Translations under genes and position numbers: made by a program
NCBI GenBank assembly: GCA_025451145.1
Contig: JANWKX010000177.1
Span: forward strand, 1-7,307
Source of the DNA: Vampirovibrionales bacterium
Lineage (GTDB): Bacteria; Cyanobacteriota; Vampirovibrionia; Vampirovibrionales; JAGQHJ01
Reading direction: 5' to 3'
DNA length: 7,307 nucleotides
Shown: positions 1 to 5,313 of the stretch, one piece after another
Layout of the letters: every line of letters starts with the position of its first letter
Numbering within the stretch: the stretch's first letter is position 1
The notes under the pieces: model-generated
Told to the model about the DNA's origin: nothing
What the model saw: only the letters and a program-made list of their open reading frames with translations
The model's database searches: none

Positions 1-152
1 ATGACGGTGAAGAACTCAGTACAGCTCAAAAAGCATATCTTGAACAACTGAGATTAACTCAAGAACAAATCTTAAATGGAGCTGAGCACCGGACCAGTAT
101 AAAGAGTATTGCACGTTATATTAGTGCACAGGCTGCTTCTCAACAAGCTTAA
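1..152 (+). CDS. C-terminal tail of an unidentified protein (5'-truncated by window edge)
   Basis: An open frame runs from base 3 to a TAA at 150-152 and gives 49 residues beginning DGEELSTAQKAYLEQL and ending ISAQAASQQA. The other two forward frames close quickly: the in-frame ATG at base 1 meets a stop after 16 codons. The visible part is polar, Gln/Ala-rich and probably helical, with no recognisable motif or membrane segment. I infer that it is the end of a longer gene starting outside the window, because nothing near base 1 looks like a ribosome binding site and start. The next gene follows after about 75 bases with its own promoter-like signal, so this looks like the end of a separate transcription unit. 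No terminator hairpin is visible behind it. Function unknown. Confidence 0.5.
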   Translation, partial: DGEELSTAQKAYLEQLRLTQEQILNGAEHRTSIKSIARYISAQAASQQA

Positions 153-155
153 TGG

Positions 156-184
156 TTTAGTTGTTTCTTGAGTCGTTTTATAAT
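156..184 (+). promoter_or_regulatory. Candidate sigma-70-type promoter for the 227-598 gene
   Basis: A perfect -10 hexamer TATAAT lies at 179-184. Seventeen bases upstream is a weak -35 match, TTTAGT (156-161). Transcription would begin near 191, after the upstream ATG at 161 but before the ATG at 227, which supports 227 as the true start. The -10 is embedded in the string TCGTTTTATAAT. The -35 is poor, so this is a prediction only. Confidence 0.45.
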
Positions 185-213
185 CTGCATAGCCTAACAT
201 CGAAATATTTAAT

Positions 214-218
214 AGGAG
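214..218 (+). promoter_or_regulatory. Shine-Dalgarno AGGAG deciding the start at 227
   Basis: AGGAG is followed by eight bases and then ATG at 227-229, an ideal spacing. The longer in-frame start at ATG 161 has no purine-rich site before it and lies upstream of the predicted transcription start. Confidence 0.7.
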
Positions 219-226
219 CGTTTATT

Positions 227-598
227 ATGACAGCGATTTCACCAGTAATGTTCGGAGCAATATGGCGTGGACGACGAGTTGATCATGGCCCTCCTATATT
301 TGTGAAGCCCTCGAATGAAACAGTGAATGGCGAGCCGGTTGGCGCTTCTGCATATTCCCAAAAACTAGGTGTCGATGTGGTGTATTCTAAACAAGATCCA
401 CAAAAAAAGATTGCCATAAGAGTCTCGATTGATAGTGAATTTGTTTTGATCCCTATTGGCGACGTTAAGTATCAGGACGGCGTGCCAGGAAATAAGATTA
501 TCGGCTTTACAAAAGATAGCGGTACACCTAAAGCAAGAGATTACCATGTTGTTGAACCTGGGAGCACTGGTGACGGCAGAAAATGGGTTGCAGATTAG
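227..598 (+). CDS. Small hypothetical protein (123 aa) with N-terminal MFG motif
   Basis: I do not recognise the family. The frame is open from ATG 161, but ATG 227 is preferred because of the ideally spaced AGGAG and the perfect -10 box downstream of 161. The 123-residue product begins MTAISPVMFGAIWRG. The Met-Phe-Gly at residues 8-10 resembles the Phe-Gly motif found near the N-terminus of most other proteins here. The rest looks like a small soluble beta-rich domain: alternating hydrophobic stretches around residues 48-52 (VDVVY), 62-66 (IAIRV) and 72-80 (FVLIPIGDV), then a Gly/Asp/Lys-rich C-terminal third. There is no signal peptide, transmembrane helix or cysteine. It is flanked by about 75 bases upstream and 230 bases downstream and appears monocistronic. 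The region is more AT-rich than the right half of the window. A short, lineage-restricted protein seems likely; a chance ORF is less likely given the promoter and ribosome binding site. Confidence 0.7.
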   Translation: MTAISPVMFGAIWRGRRVDHGPPIFVKPSNETVNGEPVGASAYSQKLGVDVVYSKQDPQKKIAIRVSIDSEFVLIPIGDVKYQDGVPGNKIIGFTKDSGTPKARDYHVVEPGSTGDGRKWVAD

Positions 599-828
599 CG
601 CCTGAAAATTGAGAATCCTTCGGCTTGGTTGCATCTTAGGTAAACGGTAATTGTGAGCGTTGGCTTGCATCCTTTCCCATGGCTTCGTGAGTCGCTGCCG
701 AGTTTTAGATTTCGCTACAAAATTAAGTGGGCTGGCAATATTCGATCTTCAGGAACGTCTTTTCTCTTAGAATAAAATCGTTCCGTTTTAACGTTTGATG
801 GGCGCGTTTCATTAGTCGAGGAGAAAAA
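599..828 (+). other. Intergenic region with possible promoter elements for the 829-1808 unit
   Basis: No convincing gene is seen in these 230 bases. A six-base inverted repeat GGAACG (752-757) / CGTTCC (779-784) encloses TAGAAT (768-773), which is one mismatch from a -10 box, although no good -35 lies before it. CGTTTTA follows at 784-790, then a strong ribosome binding site GAGGAG at 818-823. A regulator could bind the inverted repeat, but the arm length is within what chance allows. No intrinsic terminator for the preceding gene is visible. Confidence 0.3.
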
Positions 829-1365
829 ATGAACATTGGATTTACCCCCCAACTTGCCTTAAGGCCCCGCTTTGGTCAGAAGAACAACCCGGCAAAGGGT
901 GTTAATGGAACCTCGGCCTCCGGTAATGATACCTCGGCGGAAAAGACCATTCCCGTATCACGATTTGATCTGGAAGTCCTGTACTTTGCCCTGCTATATG
1001 TGATGAGCCCAAGCGTCGGCCGATGGCAAAAATTTAAAAATGATTCCGCCGCTGAGCTGGCCATACTGGGCTACAAGAGCAATAAACCGTTTGGGGCATT
1101 AAGGGCCAGAATCAACAAAACTTTAGAGCAGGCCAGGGCGTCACAATCAGAAACCGCCGCGGTCTCCAAAACGGATCTGATGGTTCTTCATTTTGCCTTA
1201 TCACAAGTCGTTTCCCAAATGGCCTCAGAACAAGAGGCTGGTTCCCTGGCATCAAAACAAAACGATGCGCCCTTTGGGGGCGTCAGCGATCGAATCAGTC
1301 GCTTGCTGGCCGAAAGTGATGCAGGCTCTCAGCCATCCGAGACACCAACCCCAAGCTTTAGATAA
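829..1365 (+). CDS. Hypothetical protein with two diverged copies of a ~55-residue domain (178 aa)
   Basis: Family not recognised. The start is clear: GAGGAG (818-823) lies five bases before ATG 829. The N-terminus carries Arg-Phe-Gly at residues 14-16 (RPRFGQ), followed by a low-complexity Ser/Asn/Gly/Thr linker to about residue 40. The rest is an internal duplication. Unit 1 (about 43-103) opens VSRFDLEVLYFAL and later has NKPFGALRARI. Unit 2 (about 112-163) opens VSKTDLMVLHFAL and later has NDAPFGGVSDRI. Shared features are VS-x-x-DL-x-VL-(Y/H)-FAL, a Val-x-Ser or Val-Val-Ser shortly after, then N-x-PFG and an Arg-Ile before a helical end. Each unit is probably two amphipathic helices. The C-terminal tail is Ser/Pro/Thr-rich. 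No membrane segment or catalytic motif is seen. The next gene begins 17 bases after the stop, so the two are probably co-transcribed. Role unknown; a small helical protein-interaction module is a guess. Confidence 0.8.
   Translation: MNIGFTPQLALRPRFGQKNNPAKGVNGTSASGNDTSAEKTIPVSRFDLEVLYFALLYVMSPSVGRWQKFKNDSAAELAILGYKSNKPFGALRARINKTLEQARASQSETAAVSKTDLMVLHFALSQVVSQMASEQEAGSLASKQNDAPFGGVSDRISRLLAESDAGSQPSETPTPSFR
955..1137 (+). repeat. Internal protein repeat, unit 1
   Basis: This encodes residues 43-103 of the 178-aa protein. It aligns with the second unit at the opening (VS-x-x-DL-x-VL-x-FAL) and at the N-x-PFG...RI segment. Similarity is at the protein level only; the DNA has diverged strongly, so the duplication is old. 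Confidence 0.6.
1162..1317 (+). repeat. Internal protein repeat, unit 2
   Basis: This encodes residues 112-163. It is shorter than unit 1, lacking roughly ten residues between the FAL helix and the PFG segment, but the landmark residues occur in the same order. Confidence 0.6.
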
Positions 1366-1382
1366 GAAAATAAAACGTTAGG

Positions 1383-1808
1383 ATGATCAATCGACTTTCC
1401 AGCCCATCCCCCATGTTTTCAGGCCAGTTTACTGACCTTGGGGATCCCCATTCAGATTCACTTTGGAATGCAGGAGGGCAATCCTATCATGCAGATTTAC
1501 TGGAATTAAGAGCCACCATTGAAGACGAAGCCGAAGTGGCTCCTCATGTCATGGTGGATTTACGCTATGTGACAAAAGCCGGTTCGGATAGGAAGCCCTC
1601 TAAAAACGATTTTGTTGCTGATATTAGCGACGGGGGAACAGGTCAAGATCACTTGGAAGCCCATCTCAAAGTAAACCAAGGGGTATTGGGCATTTTGAGG
1701 AATCCGTGGCTCCGGCGGGAGTTCTTTGCCGAGATTATCGAAGTCGCCTCACAAATCGGCCGGGGGCAATCCCCCGTCATTAAGCCCAAGTTCCAAGCCC
1801 AATCCTAA
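1383..1808 (+). CDS. Hypothetical protein with N-terminal MFSGQ motif (141 aa)
   Basis: Family not recognised. ATG 1383 is the most upstream start possible, because an in-frame stop lies at 1371-1373. The only purine-rich element before it is AGG directly abutting the start codon, so translation may depend on coupling to the gene that ends 17 bases upstream. A second ATG at 1413 would give a product starting at Met11, also without a good site. Residues 11-15 read MFSGQ, a variant of the Phe-Gly motif with one extra residue. The middle contains an acidic helix (about 39-52), a beta-like stretch VMVDLRYVTKAG (56-67) and a Gly/Asp-rich loop near residue 83. The C-terminal part is helical: LEAHLKVNQGVLGILRN, then REFFAEIIEVASQIG. 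No signal peptide, membrane helix or cysteine is seen. It probably belongs to the same unit as the duplicated-domain protein before it. Function unknown. Confidence 0.7.
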   Translation: MINRLSSPSPMFSGQFTDLGDPHSDSLWNAGGQSYHADLLELRATIEDEAEVAPHVMVDLRYVTKAGSDRKPSKNDFVADISDGGTGQDHLEAHLKVNQGVLGILRNPWLRREFFAEIIEVASQIGRGQSPVIKPKFQAQS

Positions 1809-1938
1809 GAGCCCCCTATTTCCTTTTGGTTAGTGCCTTTAAAAACTGAGATTTGCCTGGCGATGGCTTCCAAAAACGGATCGTCTCGTTTTAGCAATTT
1901 TTTGTTCTCGCAGTGTTTATTGAATAGGAGCATCCCTC

Positions 1939-2052
1939 ATGCTGGGTGAGGGCAATGCCGTTTTGTTGGGAAAAGGGTTCTATGAGCGTATCGTTCGTTT
2001 CTGTAAAACCGTTTCATCGGTTGCTCCAAAAGGCTATCCAAAAGCCTGCTAA
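1939..2052 (+). CDS. Possible 37-codon leader ORF overlapping the start of the next gene
   Basis: An AGGAG at 1926-1930 is placed eight bases before ATG 1939, the best start signal in this stretch. It opens a frame different from the large gene and yields 37 residues (starting MLGEGNAVLLGKGFYERI, ending in Cys) before TAA at 2050-2052. The large gene's own ATG at 1982 lies inside this ORF and has only a modest AGGG four bases upstream. It could be a translated leader that controls access to the 1982 start, or a fortuitous ORF. The alternative is that a base-level error or mutation separated this start from the main frame. No homology is recognised. Confidence 0.3.
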   Translation: MLGEGNAVLLGKGFYERIVRFCKTVSSVAPKGYPKAC

Positions 2053-3124
2053 CGGTGCTATCCAGCCTCGGCTTCATGCCGGGGGAATGGCTCACACTCC
2101 CCATGGCGATAGTGTCCGCTTCGCCGGGGATGTAAATATTCCGAAGAATAATCCCATTACGCAAGCCCTGTTAGCCTTAAAGGAGGGAGATTACCATCCG
2201 TTCTATGGCGATCGCCTACGTATCTATCGCCTGGCAGGGTATTTTGTCCTGAAGAACAACGATAAACGTAGCTATGCGTTAAACGGGCAACCTTTAAAAC
2301 CCGAGCAATCGATTCGCCTAACACCTGGAAAGCCGTTAAGAATACCAGATGAGCCTTTAATGTTCATCCCTGACTTGCCGCAGGATGAACATTTTAATTA
2401 TGGGCTACAACCTGCCTCAGGTAAGCTTCTGGCTCAAATCCAGCAATTTGAGGCGGAATTTAATATCGGCCCAGAGCCTTTAGAACAAGGCTTCAGATCC
2501 TTTTATAATTTCTATATTGCGCCACACTCAAGTCGTTTTGATGAGCAAGGGTTTATCCTGGTCCACCCCGAAGAGGTCTTACTGGTTAATCCGGAACATG
2601 ATCCTGATTTGGCAAATTACTTAGCCAAAATTAAAGCTGATTTTATTCGTCAAGGTAGAAGAGACAGGTATACCAGAACGCAAAACGTCGAGTGGATCTA
2701 TAATCAGGTCCAAAGTACGCTTAAAAATGCAACTTTGGTCCCGCCATCCTTAAAAGGCGTTGTTCCGCTGGGGAAAATCATTAAGGGTGGGTATGGCGCT
2801 TGTCGACACAAGTCGGTATTGTTCAAAGTCATTGCCGATGCGCTGGGCATTCCCTCTTCGATGGTGAGAGGATTTCATTTCAACAAAGAGAAAAATATTT
2901 ATATCGGCCATCAATGGAATACGATCGTGTTGGAGGATGGCATTGAGTATCCCATCGATACCACACTATTGAGTCAGTTTGAGCACACCGATCCCATAAC
3001 AAGTGAAAAATATAAAGAGAAATACCATCCAGGCCGATTGCCCCAAAGCCTTCACCATCTGATTGTTAAGGAAGATAATCCTAGTCCTGAATCCAATCGT
3101 ATTGCCCAAAGCTGCTTATGCTAA
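1982..3124 (+). CDS. Transglutaminase-like (EDR1-type) cysteine-hydrolase-fold protein with FHA-like N-terminal region (380 aa)
   Basis: The C-terminal half matches the transglutaminase/papain-like superfamily, most like the EDR1 domain found N-terminal to plant CTR1/EDR1 kinases. Cys274 lies in GACRHKSVLFKVIADALGIP followed by SSMVRG, His310 in GHQWNTIVLEDG, and Asp326 in YPIDTT, giving a complete Cys-His-Asp triad in order. Such domains can be hydrolases, acyl-transferases or purely binding modules, so no substrate is assigned. Residues about 75-128 resemble the later half of an FHA phosphothreonine-binding domain: FVLKNNDKRSYALNGQPL followed by IRLTPGKPLRI. Residues 1-55 are basic and low in predicted structure, with SVRFAGD at 44-50. 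No signal peptide or membrane helix is evident. ATG 1982 is the preferred start over GTG 1946 and ATG 1955, which lack sites at good spacing. It is probably co-transcribed with the gene 44 bases downstream. The triad is well supported and the FHA call is tentative. Confidence 0.8.
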   Translation: MSVSFVSVKPFHRLLQKAIQKPANGAIQPRLHAGGMAHTPHGDSVRFAGDVNIPKNNPITQALLALKEGDYHPFYGDRLRIYRLAGYFVLKNNDKRSYALNGQPLKPEQSIRLTPGKPLRIPDEPLMFIPDLPQDEHFNYGLQPASGKLLAQIQQFEAEFNIGPEPLEQGFRSFYNFYIAPHSSRFDEQGFILVHPEEVLLVNPEHDPDLANYLAKIKADFIRQGRRDRYTRTQNVEWIYNQVQSTLKNATLVPPSLKGVVPLGKIIKGGYGACRHKSVLFKVIADALGIPSSMVRGFHFNKEKNIYIGHQWNTIVLEDGIEYPIDTTLLSQFEHTDPITSEKYKEKYHPGRLPQSLHHLIVKEDNPSPESNRIAQSCLC

Positions 3125-3153
3125 TTTATTACAAATGAAGTAATTAACCCTCT

Positions 3154-3158
3154 GAGGA
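3154..3158 (+). promoter_or_regulatory. Shine-Dalgarno GAGGA for the 3169 gene
   Basis: GAGGA lies ten bases before ATG 3169 in the 44-base gap after the preceding gene. This supports the assigned start and independent translation within a shared transcript. Confidence 0.55.
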
Positions 3159-3168
3159 CTGTGAATTC

Positions 3169-3786
3169 ATGGATTTGCGAACCAGTCTGATGCATCCGGC
3201 GAGAATCATCTCTGGAAACCCTCGATTCAGGAGTGTTTACCAGGTGATTAGCTATGACTCCGACTGGCATGGAGAGACCATTGTCCCCCAATCGACACCT
3301 ACTAATCCTGAAGACACCATGTACGCCGCACGGAATCTGGAAGGCGCCTTGCAAAGTTTGGGAGTTCAAGCAAAATGGTTTGATTTGGGCCGGGGGAGCG
3401 ATAAAAAACATTACCTGGTGGTGGATGATCACCCAAGCCCAGCCCCTGGAAAGCCTCATCCTGAGCCTGGGGTTTATGCCTTTTTTCATCCCACGTTTAA
3501 AAACCGAATGGATGAAACGCAACTGAGCCAACAGGCAACGCCCTTGAGATTCATCTGGACCCCAGCGCGAAAGACAGGCTATTGGGCGGAAGGCTTTAAC
3601 CCTTTTAGAATGAGGGAGCAAGGCCCCCGTTTCTTAAAAACCCAGGCTGTCATCCCGGAAGATGGCCCAAGCATGCCTCAAGACACCTGGATTGGTGATC
3701 CCAAACGTCGGATTTTTTGTAAAGGCCTCAGCCCAAAGGCCTTACCCGTGCCTGGAGCTACGGATGCCACACCCAATAATGGGTAA
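3169..3786 (+). CDS. Hypothetical protein (205 aa), probably in an operon with the EDR1-like gene
   Basis: Family not recognised. GAGGA ten bases upstream and the short 44-base gap after the EDR1-like gene support this start and co-transcription. The N-terminus (MDLRTSLMHPARIISGNPRF) is basic and has ISG at 14-16, at best a degenerate form of the Phe-Gly motif seen in neighbours. The body is rich in Pro, Trp, Phe and His. Segments include VYQVISYDSDWHGETIVP (23-40), a helix-like MYAARNLEGALQSLGV (51-66), a beta-like KHYLVVDDH (80-88), a proline-rich loop (89-101) and VYAFFHPTF (102-110). The second half has several aromatic-basic segments and ends in a disordered Pro/Ala/Asn tail. There is one cysteine (184) and no membrane helix. 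It converges with the minus-strand gene, with only 17 bases between the two stop codons and no terminator hairpin visible. A partner of the EDR1-like protein is a guess from position only. Confidence 0.75.
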   Translation: MDLRTSLMHPARIISGNPRFRSVYQVISYDSDWHGETIVPQSTPTNPEDTMYAARNLEGALQSLGVQAKWFDLGRGSDKKHYLVVDDHPSPAPGKPHPEPGVYAFFHPTFKNRMDETQLSQQATPLRFIWTPARKTGYWAEGFNPFRMREQGPRFLKTQAVIPEDGPSMPQDTWIGDPKRRIFCKGLSPKALPVPGATDATPNNG

Positions 3787-3803
3787 ATCATAGCGATTTA
3801 TTT

Positions 3804-4988
3804 TTAAGCGCCTCTGTCAGTAAGGCGTTCCCGGACATAGAGCATCGGGTAGTCATGGCTGAGACCGTCTCCAGCCAATTTACCCTTGGAATCGGAGTGG
3901 GTAAACTGAGGCAAGGGCACATAGCCCAGATGCTCCAGGGTTTCCTGAAGTTTAGTGCCATTGTAATCTTGCGGCGCCTCATAATGGTGATATTCGGAGG
4001 TGCCAATGGCTAATAAGCTCCCAATCGGCATATGGGTATCCAGAGCCTTGAAAAGCCTATCCTGGGACTTAATCAGGTAAAACACATTTCGTAAAACCAC
4101 GAAACGCGGTTTATTATCATCATGGTTTTCTAAAACATCCAAACAATCTTCTGATGTATCCTGAAACGTGACCATGTCCCGAATCGTATTCATGAGAACC
4201 GGCTTAATCTGGAAGAGAAATTCATGATCCAGACCTAATGAATTTCGAAACTGGGTCAAGGCTTCGTTTTCTACGCTTAAGCCATGTGTTTTAAAGGCCT
4301 CTTGGCTTAGCCGATCGGAATGAAGGAGCCTAAAGTGGTCAGATTGGCCTTGCGGAACAGGGGTCACCCATTTGCGAATATCATGTTGAAAGCCAGATAG
4401 CTTTGAGTATCGAAACAGTTGATCCAGGGCATCTGCCTCGTTTTCACCGTGAGCGGCGATGATACCGGCCTTGCCTCTGGCAAGCACTTCCGGAAATTTG
4501 TCACTCGCCCTGATTTTATATTTCCGAGCATTTTTCGCCCCCAAGACATCAATCAGGCGAAGCGCCAAGCAGAGAGGCTCTTCCCCATAGGATGCCGCGA
4601 TGTCTTCAATGGTCGCCCCTTCCGGAAATCGGATTTTGAGGAGCGCCGGAACATGCTGATAAAAACGGGGAACTCGAAAGCACATCGTATAGTGCTCAAC
4701 CAACCAACCGTTATTGTCAAAGGTAATGGGATGGAGTTGTAAATTAGACGCTGTATCGCCGAATCGAACCCGAGGGATAAAGGGTAAATAGGGATAGGCC
4801 GTTATCGGCGAATCAAGATAATCCTGGACATGGCCAGTCGGATTTTCAGGGGCCATATGGCCCCGAATGGCCCATTGTTTCGGTGCTGGTCGGTATGATC
4901 GAGAAAAGGTTAAGGCGGGAACCATTGCGATTAACGTGTTGTGAGGGCAGGTCTTAATAAAGACATCGGGCAGATCGGAATTGCTCAA
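3804..4988 (-). CDS. CheR-like SAM-dependent methyltransferase-domain protein (394 aa)
   Basis: Residues about 98-332 follow the order of CheR-type protein-glutamate methyltransferases. MCFRVPRFYQHV (102-113) sits where CheR has its FFR...F segment. ASYGEEPLCLAL (132-143) matches the SAM-binding CSTGEEPYSLA motif, although the usual Cys-Ser-Thr is replaced. IRASDKFPEVLARGKAG (159-175) matches the ATDID...A..G segment, and Asp163 would contact SAM. VVLRNVFYLIKSQDRLFKAL (297-316) and GSLLAIGTSE (323-332) match the CRNV...Q and GG.L.LG.SE motifs. CheR proteins methylate chemoreceptor glutamates, but no chemotaxis genes are nearby, so the substrate is open. The first ~95 residues do not resemble the CheR N-terminal domain and contain RVRFGD (73-78). 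The start is TTG 4988, the only one available before an in-frame TAG; an AGGGA lies three bases upstream, rather close. Met22 (4925) is an alternative but has no visible site. The gene is divergent from the FtsH-like gene and has its own promoter-like signal. Confidence 0.75.
   Translation of the reverse strand: MSNSDLPDVFIKTCPHNTLIAMVPALTFSRSYRPAPKQWAIRGHMAPENPTGHVQDYLDSPITAYPYLPFIPRVRFGDTASNLQLHPITFDNNGWLVEHYTMCFRVPRFYQHVPALLKIRFPEGATIEDIAASYGEEPLCLALRLIDVLGAKNARKYKIRASDKFPEVLARGKAGIIAAHGENEADALDQLFRYSKLSGFQHDIRKWVTPVPQGQSDHFRLLHSDRLSQEAFKTHGLSVENEALTQFRNSLGLDHEFLFQIKPVLMNTIRDMVTFQDTSEDCLDVLENHDDNKPRFVVLRNVFYLIKSQDRLFKALDTHMPIGSLLAIGTSEYHHYEAPQDYNGTKLQETLEHLGYVPLPQFTHSDSKGKLAGDGLSHDYPMLYVRERLTDRGA
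4849..4864. repeat. 16-bp perfect palindrome inside the CheR-like gene
   Basis: GGGGCCATATGGCCCC reads identically on both strands. It lies in the 5' part of the minus-strand gene, over codons 42-46 and the internal Met45 ATG. A hairpin would have almost no loop, so a DNA-level binding site or simple chance is more likely than an RNA structure. Confidence 0.4.
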
Positions 4989-5026
4989 AAGTCCCTAAAA
5001 GTTAACCCAAAATAAACGGGGGAGGA

Positions 5027-5053
5027 GTCCAGAGGAGGAAACGGCCTCTGGAC
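5027..5053 (-). promoter_or_regulatory. Perfect 9-bp stem-loop at the predicted 5' end of the CheR-like mRNA
   Basis: GTCCAGAGG (5027-5035) and CCTCTGGAC (5045-5053) pair perfectly around a nine-base loop. With the predicted minus-strand -10 at 5063-5058, transcription would start near 5051, so the stem would form the very 5' end of the leader, about 40 bases before the TTG start. A 5'-terminal stem can protect an mRNA from decay. This role is inferred. Confidence 0.45.
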
Positions 5054-5057
5054 AAGC

Positions 5058-5085
5058 ATTATAGGGTGGAACAAGTTTTCCACAA
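5058..5085 (-). promoter_or_regulatory. Candidate promoter for the CheR-like gene
   Basis: On the minus strand, a perfect TATAAT occupies 5063-5058. Sixteen bases upstream is TTGTGG (5085-5080), matching the first three positions of the -35 consensus. The DnaA-box-like sequence at 5076-5084 overlaps this -35. Confidence 0.4.
5066..5084. promoter_or_regulatory. DnaA-box-like site within a short inverted repeat
   Basis: TTTTCCACA at 5076-5084 equals the form of the DnaA box described for cyanobacteria and fits the general TTWTNCACA consensus. GTGGAA (5066-5071) and TTCCAC (5078-5083) form a six-base inverted repeat around it. I see only one full match in the window, so it is not evidence of an origin. 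DnaA or another dyad-binding regulator at the minus-strand promoter is possible. Confidence 0.3.
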
Positions 5086-5125
5086 CAGAAGTTAATAAAA
5101 GCCAATCAGAATTTTCATAAGATCG

Positions 5126-5190
5126 GGGCTTGGGGCGAAGCCCAAAACTAAGCTCAGGGAGGGGAGTTTGAGGGGCTAAATCCTCTCAAA
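5126..5190. repeat. Pair of GC-rich hairpins, possibly a dispersed palindromic element
   Basis: Hairpin one is GGGCTT (5126-5131) with AAGCCC (5138-5143) around a six-base loop; an alternative GGGC/GCCC pairing with a GAA loop is possible. Hairpin two is TTTGAGGGG (5167-5175) with CCTCTCAAA (5182-5190), nine pairs including one G-U, loop CTAAAT, followed by an A-tract to 5194. Closely spaced GC-rich palindromes in an intergenic region are typical of REP/MITE-like elements. Only one copy is present here, so the repeat status is unproven. Confidence 0.35.
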
Positions 5191-5285
5191 AAAAGGAACC
5201 TCATTATAAAAATAGTATATCCATGTGCCCCCATCATCCTTTATTTTGTCTCGTTAGTAATTCTTCATCAAATTATAGAATTAAA

Positions 5286-5313
5286 TTGACTTGCAACTTT
5301 GATTTTTAATAAT
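5286..5313 (+). promoter_or_regulatory. Candidate sigma-70-type promoter for the FtsH-like gene
   Basis: TTGACT (5286-5291) is five of six to the -35 consensus. Sixteen bases later, AATAAT (5308-5313) is five of six to the -10 box. Transcription would start near 5320, giving a leader of roughly 55 bases before ATG 5377. Confidence 0.55.

Noticed and set aside
161..226. Extension of the 123-aa protein up to ATG 161.
   Set aside because: There is no ribosome binding site before 161, and the predicted -10 box (179-184) lies inside the extension. AGGAG is ideally placed for 227.
1964..1977. GGGAAAA looks like a -1 ribosomal slippery heptamer in the 1939 frame and might join the leader ORF to the large gene.
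   Set aside because: A -1 shift from the 1939 frame does not enter the frame of the EDR1-like gene; a +1 shift would be needed. No downstream pairing structure is apparent.
1946..1981. Longer start of the EDR1-like gene at GTG 1946 or ATG 1955.
   Set aside because: AGGAG at 1926-1930 is 15 bases from 1946 and further from 1955, which is too far. The stretch before Met 1982 looks unrelated to the rest. Kept only as an alternative.
3121..3621. Minus-strand 166-codon ORF opposite the 205-aa gene.
   Set aside because: The plus-strand gene has a ribosome binding site and operon spacing; the antisense frame lacks both and has no recognisable motif.
5066..5084. Replication origin at the DnaA-box-like site.
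   Set aside because: Only one good box is present, with no cluster and no dnaA/dnaN or AT-rich unwinding region in the expected arrangement.
5167..5194. Hairpin plus homopolymer run as an intrinsic terminator.
   Set aside because: The stem is followed by A on the plus strand. On the minus strand the T-run precedes the stem. The orientation is wrong for either direction, and no gene ends nearby.
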